Shown: positions 40,796 through 49,943, counted from the stretch's first letter. The stretch: DNA of 64,000 bases from Candidatus Zipacnadia bacterium (GCA_029820565.1 JALGUR010000002.1:37010-101009); one strand, 5' to 3'. Translations and numbers: made by a program. The notes: a model not told the origin generated them from the sequence alone.

Positions 40796-41962
40796 CTATC
40801 GGACTGTATCTGCGCTGGCTTCCTGGTAGGCTTTCTGAATTTGTTCGGCTATATTGGCAGGGGACTGGTAACCTACTAACTCCTGCAGGGCAGCAACTGG
40901 TCCGTGGGTCGCTACGCAACTTTGCATACGATCAAATTCAGGATCGCCGGGCAGGCGGCAGGCCAAAACTGCCGCAACGCTCCGGCAAAGGTTGGCGGTT
41001 GGCAGGCTATGCTTTAAGCAGAGCTGCAGTGGCCCCAGCAGCCGCTCGGCGGGTCCCAGTTTGCGCAGTGGCTCGCGGATGACGCGCCGGACCTCGTCGG
41101 GCAGCCCTTCACCACGCAGCTTGTCGGTGAGACTACGCTGGTACGCTGTCAGCTCCTCAGCGGCGAAGTCGTGCTCACAGGCCAGAGCCTGACCCGACTC
41201 GGCGATGGTAGCCTTGATACGCTGCATTATCTGCTCATCTTGAGCCGCTTGGTGAATGTAGCGGTATTTACCTAACCAGCCCCAGTATCCGCAGGTGGCG
41301 TGGCCGGTGTTGGCAATGTAAAGCTTGCGTTGGAGCCGCGCCGCCTGATTATCAACCCATTCCAGGCCCCGCAGCAGGGGTGGCTCTCCCCGCGCAGCCG
41401 TCAGGTCCGCTGTCCATTCGCTGTAATCCTCGGCTGTAATCAGCAACGGGTCCTGTGCCACGGGAACCACCCGAGCGATCATACAATCAGGGAAGCCGAA
41501 CGTCCGTTGGAATTTCTCGTGCAATTCCACAGGAACGTAGGGCAATATGTACCGCCTAAGGGTTGTGGAGCTGTGTTCCATATTCTCAGCGGCGATGATA
41601 TTTAGCGGGTCAGTGATATTTCGCTCAAGCCGCTGTGTTAAGGCCCCAGCCACCATCTCAGCCACCTGCGGGATGTTACTGGGCAGGACACTGGTCGCCA
41701 CCAGGTCCGCACTGCACACCGCCGCAGCGATCTCTTTCGCCTGACTGCTGTGCAGGGCTTGGAAGCCGGTGATAGTTACCTCCCTCGTCTCCTGGGAACC
41801 CAGCAGACGGACGGTGTATTGGCCGGCTTCTCTCAGCAGTCGCACTAACTGCGCGTTGGAGTCAACCAGAGTTAGCTGCCAACCGTCTTCAAAAGCGAAT
41901 TGTGCTATCTGCCCTCGGCCCGTCATACCCGCGCCGAAAAGTACCAGATGTCTATCGCTCAT
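40796..41962 (-). CDS. Mannitol dehydrogenase-like (MtlD-type) NAD-dependent oxidoreductase
   Basis: HLVLFGAGMTGRGQIAQFAFEDGWQLTLVD, NIIAAENMEHSS, YIANTGHATCGYWGWLG. Confidence 0.8.
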   Translation of the reverse strand: MSDRHLVLFGAGMTGRGQIAQFAFEDGWQLTLVDSNAQLVRLLREAGQYTVRLLGSQETREVTITGFQALHSSQAKEIAAAVCSADLVATSVLPSNIPQVAEMVAGALTQRLERNITDPLNIIAAENMEHSSTTLRRYILPYVPVELHEKFQRTFGFPDCMIARVVPVAQDPLLITAEDYSEWTADLTAARGEPPLLRGLEWVDNQAARLQRKLYIANTGHATCGYWGWLGKYRYIHQAAQDEQIMQRIKATIAESGQALACEHDFAAEELTAYQRSLTDKLRGEGLPDEVRRVIREPLRKLGPAERLLGPLQLCLKHSLPTANLCRSVAAVLACRLPGDPEFDRMQSCVATHGPVAALQELVGYQSPANIAEQIQKAYQEASADTVR

Positions 41963-42398
41963 AGTCGTCCTCCACGCGCACCACATCGTCGAGCTGCGGG
42001 GTAGAGACCTCGAATAGTCGCACATCATCAATGGCCTCTACTCGGTGCTTACGGCCGGGAGGGTTTTCAATAATTGCCCCCGGTCCATACTCTGCGACCT
42101 GTATACTCCCATCGGCGGCCTCTAACTCCGCCCGCAGGTGTCCCCGATCCACATAGATATGTTCATGCTTGAATTGGTGATACTGAAGGCTGGACCGAGA
42201 CCCCGCCTTAAACTCTATCAGCTTCAGCGCATAGTCCTTGGTGTGGGCTATCCAGACTTCACGGCCCCACGGTTTTTCCACAATTTTCACCTGGCCGGTA
42301 GTCTCCATTTCAATCATTGCCCTCGCAACCTGCTGCAAATCTTGATCTGTTTCCAGGTAGTACGTGGCAATTAAGTTTTCACCGCTTGTGAGTGCCAT
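41952..42398 (-). CDS. Cupin, phosphomannose isomerase type II C-terminal-like
   Basis: VEKPWGREVWIAHTKDYALKLIEFKAGSRSSLQYHQFKHEHIYVDRG...PPGRKHRVEAIDD. Confidence 0.8.
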   Translation of the reverse strand: MALTSGENLIATYYLETDQDLQQVARAMIEMETTGQVKIVEKPWGREVWIAHTKDYALKLIEFKAGSRSSLQYHQFKHEHIYVDRGHLRAELEAADGSIQVAEYGPGAIIENPPGRKHRVEAIDDVRLFEVSTPQLDDVVRVEDDYER

Positions 42399-42424
42399 CT
42401 ACATCGCTTTCCTCCGATGGTACG

Positions 42425-44077
42425 CTACTCCAGCACCGCGCCGGAGGCAGCGCTGGAGACCAGGCCGGCGTAGCGGCTCAGCCAGCCGGTCTTAATCTTC
42501 GGCTCGGGCGGTTGCCAGGCGGCACGCCGCCGCTGCAATTCTGCTTCATCTACCAGCAGGTCCAGCCGCCGCTCATCTAAGTCTATCTCAATTTCGTCGC
42601 CATCCTGAATCAGGGCAATCGGCCCGCCGGCGGCTGCCTCGGGAGAGATGTGTCCGATACACGGCCCCCGCGTACCTCCGGAGAATCGCCCGTCGGTCAA
42701 CAAGCCAACGCTATCTTCCTTATCCATCCCGGTCAGCGCGGCAGTGGGGTTGAGCATCTCACGCATGCCTGGGCCACCTCGGGGACCCTCGTAGCGTATG
42801 ATAGCCCAGAAGCCGTCGGGAATCCTGTCGGCCAGAATGGCCGCCATTGCCGCCTCCTCGGAGTCAAAACACAGCGCGGGGCCACGGAATTGGCGCATTT
42901 TCTCCGATACCGCCGACTGCTTGACTACGGCACCATCGGGACATAAAGTCCCCCGCAGCACGGCGATGCCACCTTGGGATGCATAAGCACTATCCAGCGA
43001 GCGGATGACGTCATGGCTGGTTACTTCACCTTGGGCGGCAATCTGCTGCACCGCCAGCCCGCTGACGGTCGGATTGTTCTCCACCATATCAGCCAGTACC
43101 GAAAACACCGCCGGTATTCCCCCGGCCCAGTGCAGGTCTTCCATCATATAGTCACCGGCTGGCCGCAGTTTGCAAATCTGCGGTGTGCTCTGACTGATTT
43201 CGTCAAATGTTTCCAGGGCAATGTCCAAGCCCGCATCGTGGGCGATGGCCGGGACGTGCAGAGCCGTATTGGTCGAGCCGCCCAGGGCCATATCCATCCG
43301 AATAGCGTTGCGTATCCCTGACTCGGTGAGTATCTGGCGAGCAGTAATATTTTCCGTCACCATTGCCATAACCCGCTCGCCACTTTGGTAGGCGATACGT
43401 CGCTTTTCAGCCTGTCCCGCCAGAGCAGTTCCACAGCCGGGCAGGCTCATGCCCATCGCCTCGGTCAGGCAGGCCATAGTATTAGCCGTGTACATCCCCT
43501 GGCACGAGCCCGGCCCCGGGCAGGCCTCTATTTCCAGCTCCGCGAGTTCCTCTTCACTCATCAGGCCCGCCTGCACCCGGCCCACCGCCTCAAATGTATC
43601 CCGCACCAGTGATAGCGGCTTGCCCCGCAGTCGGCCCGAATGCATCGGGCCAGCAGTTACCATAATCGCCGGAATATCCAGGCGTCCTGCGGCCATTAGC
43701 ATTCCGGGGGTAATCTTGTCGCAATCGGTCACGAGCACTAAACCATCCAATGCGTGGGCCATAGCCATACTCTCAACAGTGTCGGCAATAAGTTCACGAG
43801 ACGGCAATGAGTAGAACATCCCCTGATGGCCCATCGCAATGCCGTCACAGATGGCCATCACGCCAAACTGAAACGGCACTCCGCCCCCGGCTGCCACGCC
43901 CTGCTCGGCGGCCCGGGCCAACTCATTGAGCCCGACGTGGCCGGGCACAATGTCGGTAAAGGCGTTGGCAATCCCGATGAACGGCTTATCAAGTTGCTCG
44001 CGAGTTATGCCACAAGCGTGCAGCAACGCCCGCGATGCGGCGTTCTCTAAACCTTTTTTGGCTTGATCACTACGCAT
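42425..44077 (-). CDS. ilvD: Dihydroxy-acid dehydratase
   Basis: [40 protein letters not shown]...[26 protein letters not shown]...[22 protein letters not shown]. Confidence 0.96.
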   Translation of the reverse strand: MRSDQAKKGLENAASRALLHACGITREQLDKPFIGIANAFTDIVPGHVGLNELARAAEQGVAAGGGVPFQFGVMAICDGIAMGHQGMFYSLPSRELIADTVESMAMAHALDGLVLVTDCDKITPGMLMAAGRLDIPAIMVTAGPMHSGRLRGKPLSLVRDTFEAVGRVQAGLMSEEELAELEIEACPGPGSCQGMYTANTMACLTEAMGMSLPGCGTALAGQAEKRRIAYQSGERVMAMVTENITARQILTESGIRNAIRMDMALGGSTNTALHVPAIAHDAGLDIALETFDEISQSTPQICKLRPAGDYMMEDLHWAGGIPAVFSVLADMVENNPTVSGLAVQQIAAQGEVTSHDVIRSLDSAYASQGGIAVLRGTLCPDGAVVKQSAVSEKMRQFRGPALCFDSEEAAMAAILADRIPDGFWAIIRYEGPRGGPGMREMLNPTAALTGMDKEDSVGLLTDGRFSGGTRGPCIGHISPEAAAGGPIALIQDGDEIEIDLDERRLDLLVDEAELQRRRAAWQPPEPKIKTGWLSRYAGLVSSAASGAVLE

Positions 44078-44183
44078 AATTATCACCTCAGTAGTAGCTG
44101 TTAGCAAGTACAGGAACGAAAGGAACGAAAGCAACCACAGCAGCAAACGACCGGGGCGGTCCCTATCGCTGACCCGCTGCTGA

Positions 44184-44567
44184 CTATGATTTCTTTAGTA
44201 ACTTAGTCCTGAGTGCCCCCAACATTCGGCCTACCTCGTCAGCCTGGCTTTGTATTTGCTGATAAACACCTGTGGGCACCAGTTCCAGGTCTCTGCACAA
44301 CAACGAAAAGTACTGTATCTCAGCAAGCGACCCCTGGGCATGACTGATAAAATTGGCAAAATCTTTCTTCGTAGCCCGGCTATCGCCCTCGGCGATATTG
44401 GCCGGAACCGAGTATGCCGCCCGGCGCATCTGACTGGTCAGTCCATAGCGCTCCTCCGACGGGAACTTCTCAGTGACCCGATATATGTAGAGAGTCAGTT
44501 CGTGAGCCTTTTCCCACACCTTCAGGCGCTCAAATACCGGCACCAGGCTTACCCCTTTCCCTGGCAC
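44184..44567 (-). CDS. Four-helix bundle protein (S23 ribosomal/IVS-type)
   Basis: [80 protein letters not shown]. Confidence 0.93.
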   Translation of the reverse strand: MPGKGVSLVPVFERLKVWEKAHELTLYIYRVTEKFPSEERYGLTSQMRRAAYSVPANIAEGDSRATKKDFANFISHAQGSLAEIQYFSLLCRDLELVPTGVYQQIQSQADEVGRMLGALRTKLLKKS

Positions 44568-44589
44568 GTTGTTGCAACTGGCCTATTCC

Positions 44590-44731
44590 CTGCCGTTCCT
44601 GCCCTTGCTGTATTTCCTGCCGTTCCTGTCCTTGCTGTACTTGCTGCCGTTCCTGCCCTTGCTGCCGTTGCTGTCCTTGCTGTCGTTGCTGTCGTTGCTG
44701 TCGTTGCTGCCGTTCCTGCCGTTCCTGCCGT
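44590..44731. repeat. 9-nt-based simple repeat (minus strand CAGCAACGA / CAGGAACGG / CAGCAAGGA variants)
   Basis: Direct reading: tgccgttcctgcccttgctgt...tcgttgctgtcgttgctgccgttcctgccgttcctgccg. Confidence 0.9.
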
Positions 44732-44734
44732 AAC

Positions 44735-44768
44735 CAAAAGCCTCTCGTCCTCACTGGGACGAGAGGCC
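44735..44768 (-). terminator. T-box leader intrinsic terminator
   Basis: Minus strand CCTCTCGTCC-CAGTGA-GGACGAGAGG followed by CTTTTGGTT. Confidence 0.8.
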
Positions 44769-44998
44769 AATATACTCCCGCGGTACCACCCAAGTTCCCC
44801 GCCGTAGCCTTGGCGTAGGCGGGACACTTTGATGCTGTAACGGGCATTCCCGGCTGCGCTTACTTGGCATTCGGCGCAGCAGCTCCGGGGCGACATTGGG
44901 CGGCTGCCGGCACCGGCACTCTCACCTTCTCGCCGGTTCGCTGTAGCCTACAGGCCCCGCCTACTCCTCCCCTTCATTGCTGTATCAATATCCAATTG
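44735..44998 (-). promoter_or_regulatory. T-box leader (riboswitch) upstream of the four-helix/ilvD genes
   Basis: Minus strand: GGGTGGTACCGCGG T-box core (44779-44791) followed by terminator; Stem I elements GAGGAGTAGGC, CAGCGAACCGGCGAGAAGGTGAGAGTGCCGG. Confidence 0.85.
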
Positions 44999-45004
44999 AT
45001 ATTA

Positions 45005-45033
45005 AGTATACCCGATATTTCTATATTTGTCAA
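45005..45033 (-). promoter_or_regulatory. Sigma-70-like promoter for the T-box leader
   Basis: Minus strand TTGACA (45028-45033), 17-nt spacer, TATACT (45005-45010). Confidence 0.75.
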
Positions 45034-45048
45034 GTTCTGATGCGAATT

Positions 45049-45270
45049 CTAATTGGGCGCGTCGCCCCAGTCCGGTATCTTCATCAACTCTCCGCCCCGG
45101 CGGGCCGACTCGTGGGCTATAATCCCCGGGGCCATATAGCGCACTGCTTCCCATACGTTGATGCGCGGCAGGCGCTGGTGGTTGCAGGAGTCTACAAACT
45201 CGTGGGCGAGGTAGGCGTGCGAGCCGCCGTGTCCGCTGAGTAGTACTAAAGTACCCCTTGTTGAGGAATG
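45049..45270 (-). pseudogene. C-terminal remnant of a Gfo/Idh/MocA oxidoreductase
   Basis: Minus-strand reading GTLVLLSGHGGSHAYLAHEFVDSCNHQRLPRINVWEAVRYMAPGIIAHESARRGGELMKIPDWGDAPN*, typical C-terminus of this family. Confidence 0.75.
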
Positions 45271-45272
45271 TC

Positions 45273-45297
45273 ACTCATAGTCGGTAGACTACTTTGG
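45273..45297 (+). promoter_or_regulatory. C-box-like operator upstream of controller gene
   Basis: ACTCATAGTCGGTAGACTACTTTGG, partly palindromic (TAGTC..GACTA) and similar to the recalled C-protein box ACTTATAGTCCGTGGACACATAGT. Confidence 0.5.
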
Positions 45298-45319
45298 TGG
45301 TAATTGGTAGCCTTCTACT

Positions 45320-45556
45320 ATGCAAGGTAAAGAAACTTCGGACATCAAAGAACGCTTCGGCATGGCAATCAAGAGGCGCCGCGTTGAGTTAAGCATGTCG
45401 CAAGAAAGTATAGCGCATCGGGCCGGACTCCACAGAACTTATATCAGTGAGATAGAACTAGGCCGGAGAAATGTTTCCCTGGAGAATATCGCCAACTTGG
45501 CAAGAGCATTAGACACTACTATCTGTTCGCTGTTCCAGAGTTATGACGAAGCGTAG
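45320..45556 (+). CDS. XRE-family HTH protein, probable RM controller (C) protein
   Basis: RFGMAIKRRRVELSMSQESIAHRAGLHRTYISEIELGRRNVSLENIANLARALDTTICSLF. Confidence 0.85.
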   Translation: MQGKETSDIKERFGMAIKRRRVELSMSQESIAHRAGLHRTYISEIELGRRNVSLENIANLARALDTTICSLFQSYDEA

Positions 45557-45597
45557 TCACAAGTCCTTTCACCGGTGACGTCGTCCATAGAGCATAG

Positions 45598-46110
45598 ATG
45601 GAGGTAGGTCACGATATCATGGAGGACATCTCAAAGGTAATTGGCCTCGTCAAGGAAGCGCAAAGGATCGCCGCCCGCCACGGGTACAGTAATCTAATGC
45701 AGCCTGGGTTGATAAAGGAATTGGCCATCGGCGAGATATTGGGCCATAAGGTTATTGCAGCCAAGCGCGAACCCGATGCATACGATCCAGATAATCCTGA
45801 TAGAAAGTTCGAGTATTTGTCATGCTTTGAAGATGGTACATTTCAAATCGACCGTATGTTCAAGCGCCCTGAGGAAAAACGCAGAAAGTCGTTGCAGCGA
45901 ATCACGAGGAATGCGGCTGTGTATTGCGTGGTCTTCCGACGGAACGCTCCACTCGACATCAAGGTGATTTATGAGCTCGCAACAGGCCCAATGGTTAGAG
46001 AAGCTGAAAGGCAGCTTGACATCAGCCGTAATGACATCTCGCATGTGGGTTTCACCCAGGAGTGGTGTGAAGAGCATGGATGGGTAGTCTATTTGAACAG
46101 AGATACCTGA
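45598..46110 (+). CDS. Putative type II restriction endonuclease (by context)
   Basis: Lies between the C-protein and the convergent methyltransferase; IKELAIGEILGHKVIAAKREPDAYDPDNPDRKFEYLSCFEDGTFQIDRM could contain a nuclease core. Confidence 0.55.
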   Translation: MEVGHDIMEDISKVIGLVKEAQRIAARHGYSNLMQPGLIKELAIGEILGHKVIAAKREPDAYDPDNPDRKFEYLSCFEDGTFQIDRMFKRPEEKRRKSLQRITRNAAVYCVVFRRNAPLDIKVIYELATGPMVREAERQLDISRNDISHVGFTQEWCEEHGWVVYLNRDT

Positions 46111-46907
46111 GCAGCGGCCGCTTCCATTTCTTCCTCAAGACGCGAGAGGCGTGATTCGGCAATCTCTACGTAGTTAGGATTGATTTCAAACCCAATGAAA
46201 TCCCTGCCCAGTCTCCGCGCAACTACAGCTGTGGTTCCAGTCCCCGCAAACGGGTCGAGTACCATATCGCCAGGATTTGAGCTGGCCTTCACTATGCGCT
46301 CGATAAGCTTTTCCGGCTTCTGAATAGTGTGAAGCTCGGGACTTGCCAATTCCTTCGACTTGTATGTCAATTGCTTAATGTCCCCCCATACATCACCTGG
46401 GTTTTTGCCCTTCTCGTTAAAACGAGTCTTCCCATACTTCCCGTTTCTTACAGAAGGAACACGTTCGCAGCGCATGCGGTGTTCTAACTCCACCAACTGT
46501 GGTACCCTTATAGCATCGAGGTTGAATGTTGCCTCTGCTCCCCTATTGACGAAATAGGCCATGATATCGTGATTATTTGTATACCTCTTTCTGCCTTGGC
46601 CCAAACGTGCAGGCTGGTACCACACAATCCTGTTCACGAGGTCCAGGAACGGTCGATAATCTATAAAATCTATACAGTTGTGCTTGCCAAAAAGGTACGC
46701 TGCGCCACCTGCCTTTAAGACGCGGGAGAATATGTGAATCAGTTGGAGGTTGTACTCTTGTATGGACTCGACCCTGTCCCATGACTTTTCGGTCACCCCA
46801 TATGGGCCATCGCACACTACTAAGTCGATGGCGCCGTCAGGAATCTTCCTAAGTAATTCCAATGCATCCCCGCACATGATGGTGTTTTTGATATCGTCGA
46901 CAGTCAT
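46089..46907 (-). CDS. DNA (N4/N6-amino) methyltransferase, beta-type motif order
   Basis: Motif IV-like VVCDGPYG precedes motif I-like DMVLDPFAGTGTTAVVA. Confidence 0.88.
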   Translation of the reverse strand: MTVDDIKNTIMCGDALELLRKIPDGAIDLVVCDGPYGVTEKSWDRVESIQEYNLQLIHIFSRVLKAGGAAYLFGKHNCIDFIDYRPFLDLVNRIVWYQPARLGQGRKRYTNNHDIMAYFVNRGAEATFNLDAIRVPQLVELEHRMRCERVPSVRNGKYGKTRFNEKGKNPGDVWGDIKQLTYKSKELASPELHTIQKPEKLIERIVKASSNPGDMVLDPFAGTGTTAVVARRLGRDFIGFEINPNYVEIAESRLSRLEEEMEAAAAQVSLFK

Positions 46908-47001
46908 GGGTGTCGCCCTCCTGTGATAATTGTCGCCCTGATGCGATGATATGACGGCGTGATGTATGTTTCGCTACTCATTGTCCGCTTCCCTCCCTTG
47001 A

Positions 47002-47481
47002 CTATCTTCTCATACGTGACACTGCTGTCGTTTTGCCCATGCCTTCGGCGGCTTTCTGCCGGCAATACATAGTCTCCGGACGGAAGAAAGTCGTCTCGCC
47101 GAGCATATAGGTCTGGCCGGTGCGCTTGACCGTCTGGACGAGTCGGTCGCACAGTTCCAATGCCTCTTCGGGGCTCTCGCCGAAGGCAAAGGTAGTGGGT
47201 ACTGCACTGTAGACGTGCTTACCGGCCTCCATAGCCTGGATAGCCTGAGGAGCGTGCATCCAGTGTTGTGTGATGATCACCAACGCATCCAGGTCAGATT
47301 GGCACATCTTATCCAGACTGGGGTAAGTCTCTGATATCTTATGCTCTTCAGCACATTGTGCCAAGTGGTCCGGATTAAGGTCGCACAGCGCTAAGCGGTC
47401 TACGTCGGCATGGGCCTTGAACGACTTGATGAAATGTTTCCCAAATGCCCCGATGCCAACCATGCCGATGCTGATGCTCAT
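47002..47481 (-). pseudogene. N-terminal remnant of a Gfo/Idh/MocA oxidoreductase
   Basis: ISIGMVGIGAFGKHFIKSFKAHADVDRLALCDLNPDHL...GETTFFRPETMYCRQKAAEG, then an abrupt non-homologous tail and stop. Confidence 0.8.
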
Positions 47482-47720
47482 AACGGTACGCTCCCGCCGT
47501 GTTGTTAATTACTCACTTGGCCGCAAGTATACTTTGGGATGCTGGCGATGTCAAATTAACTACAGCCCGAGACAGAATGAATCTATTAGGCGGTTACCAG
47601 ATATGAAGGAAGATAACCAGTCAACCAAACATCTTACATTAAGCAGGGAGGAATTCTGGGAAGCAAGGAGAAACACATAATTAGCCACTATTCCACCAAC
47701 AGATTTGGAGGCAAAAAGCA

Positions 47721-49943
47721 ATGATCCAACGACTGCTGACAACCGTGATGATGTGGGCGTTGCTATTGTGGGTAGTTTCCTCGGTACTGGCCGCCTATTC
47801 GAACGATTTTCAAAAGGCTGAGGGACTGTCTCTGGATGGAGCAGAGATGATCAGAGACTTTCCCCCCGTGGGCCAAGTTCCCAGCGTAAGGATAAGTTGG
47901 AATAAACCAGACTATTATGTAGTTGACGGCAAACCGTCAGGCTTCGGCCACTTTGGTCAACTGGAACGGCTGCCTAACGGCCATCTGATTGCTTGCTGTC
48001 AAGAGCAAGCCACTGGTTCCCACGGAGCGGACGACCCCACCCGCCGCACCGTCTGTCGCGTCTCCATTGACGGTGGCTACACCTGGAGTGATAGTCGGCC
48101 AGTAAGCACAGAGTCGGGCCTGCATTGGGGCCTGTGTGCCCTGGACGACGGCACCATTTGGCTGGCACCAGTGGTTAGAAAAGAAGGAAAGCGCTACGTC
48201 CCGCGCAGCACCGACGAGGGCAAGACCTGGGACTTTAACATGCCTTCTGAAGGAGGCTTTTTCCGCTTCACCATTCAGATGAGCAACGGCGAGATACTGG
48301 GACTGCATAGCACGGCTGATGAGCGGGGACGCAAGTGCCGCGGGGTGCTTATTACTGACCCCGAATACAGTGAGTATGAAAAGATTGCTCTGGGGGCTCA
48401 GGTAGGCTTTCAGCGCGATGAGTGCTGGGTAACTGAGACCGGCACGCCCGGCCAGTTGTACCTCCTGATGCGCGACCAATCGCAGGCTCACTATTACTCG
48501 CAAAGTTGGTCGGACGATTATGGCCGCACCTGGTACGGCTACTCCCCCTCGGGCGTCTGGTTCAGCACCCGACCCAGCCGTCCTCACGTTACCTGCCTGC
48601 CCGATGGCACGTTAGTGGCGGTGCATGCCGAGCGGGCCCACGGGCGCATTATGGCGGTACCCAGTTTTGACAATGGCAAGACCTGGCACCGGGACGCCAG
48701 CATCTGTGTGCTGGATGGCCATGGCGGATGGCTAACAGGTTCCCATGGCTATTGCGATAGCGCCCTGACTGATGAAGGGCTGCTAATGGCCAGTTGGTAC
48801 GCCGGAGCGAAGGCGGAGATGGACCCGGAGTGTAATGGCCGTGGATTCTATGGCGGCCACATTGACCCGCGCTATTTCAAGCGACCTTGCAACGGCATCA
48901 GGCTGGCGACTACAGGTGACCCGGAAGATGCCCGACTCATCGGTCGCTGGTCGTTCGAGGACGAGGTCTCGGAAGTAGTATACGATTCAGTCAATGGCAA
49001 TTATGGCCGGGCCCAGCATATCGGTCTAACTGCCGGCAAGGTTGGCGGCGGCATTCTGTTCAATGGTACCGACTCCCAAATTGAGGTGCCCGATACTCCC
49101 GAGGGCCGAGTGCCTAATTTCTTCACTATTGAGTGCTTCTTCCGGGCTGGCGACGTGCAGCGGCCCCAGGCCCTAATCAGCAAGCGACCTTACTACTACC
49201 TGGGCGTTGCCGACGGGAAGCTGAACTTCCAACTGGGCGACCCGAACAACGAGAATATGCCCACCATACGCGTGGAAGGTGAAACTACGTTGGCGGCCGG
49301 CCGCTGGTATCACGCCCTGGCTACTACGGGGGTTGGCTATAGTGGCTACCGCTATATGTGGCTGTACTTGGACGGCGAGCAGGAGGTCGAAGTCAACCCC
49401 TATCACGAGGGTCTCAATAACGACAATCTGAAGGCCGGCAATGGTTCCTACTATGTGGATATGCGCCCTGACGCCGGTCCGATGTACTATGGGTACGGCA
49501 CCTACGATGGCTATCACACGCCCCATTCTAAGAATCTGCATTTCGGTGTTGACAATATCACCGGCACCGACTTCTTCGGCGGCGAGTTGGATGAAATCTC
49601 ACTGTATGGGCGAATGATGTATCCCGACGAAGTAGTCCAGATGGCCACGCGCGGTTACATCACCGAGAAGCCGGGAGTGGTCAGCTCGGACGTCATCACG
49701 ATGGATGGTCCGGCCTGGGGCAACTTTCGCGCCGAAACCTATACCCCAGAAGGCACGGCAATCACCTTCGCCATTCTCGACGAGAGTGGCGAGAAAGTGC
49801 TGAAGGATAATGTCAACCCCGGGGATTCCCTGGGCGACATCAAGGCCATTGCCCTGCGCATTGAGGCCAAACTGAGTACTTCCGATCCGTCGGTCTCACC
49901 AGTGTTAAAGCTGTGGGGCATGGCCGGCACCATTGACGAATAG
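47721..49943 (+). CDS. Secreted sialidase/BNR-repeat and LamG (concanavalin-like) domain protein
   Basis: Asp-box motifs SIDGGYTWS, STDEGKTWD, SDDYGRTWY, SFDNGKTWH; C-terminal GRWSFEDE...NFFTIECFFRAG...LDEISLYGRMMYPDEV. Confidence 0.85.
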   Translation: MIQRLLTTVMMWALLLWVVSSVLAAYSNDFQKAEGLSLDGAEMIRDFPPVGQVPSVRISWNKPDYYVVDGKPSGFGHFGQLERLPNGHLIACCQEQATGSHGADDPTRRTVCRVSIDGGYTWSDSRPVSTESGLHWGLCALDDGTIWLAPVVRKEGKRYVPRSTDEGKTWDFNMPSEGGFFRFTIQMSNGEILGLHSTADERGRKCRGVLITDPEYSEYEKIALGAQVGFQRDECWVTETGTPGQLYLLMRDQSQAHYYSQSWSDDYGRTWYGYSPSGVWFSTRPSRPHVTCLPDGTLVAVHAERAHGRIMAVPSFDNGKTWHRDASICVLDGHGGWLTGSHGYCDSALTDEGLLMASWYAGAKAEMDPECNGRGFYGGHIDPRYFKRPCNGIRLATTGDPEDARLIGRWSFEDEVSEVVYDSVNGNYGRAQHIGLTAGKVGGGILFNGTDSQIEVPDTPEGRVPNFFTIECFFRAGDVQRPQALISKRPYYYLGVADGKLNFQLGDPNNENMPTIRVEGETTLAAGRWYHALATTGVGYSGYRYMWLYLDGEQEVEVNPYHEGLNNDNLKAGNGSYYVDMRPDAGPMYYGYGTYDGYHTPHSKNLHFGVDNITGTDFFGGELDEISLYGRMMYPDEVVQMATRGYITEKPGVVSSDVITMDGPAWGNFRAETYTPEGTAITFAILDESGEKVLKDNVNPGDSLGDIKAIALRIEAKLSTSDPSVSPVLKLWGMAGTIDE

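Noticed and set aside
44530-44896. Gln/Arg-rich ORFs (RQQRQQRQQ) and AYAKATAG-containing ORFs
   Set aside because: They are translations of the simple repeat and the T-box leader, not plausible proteins.
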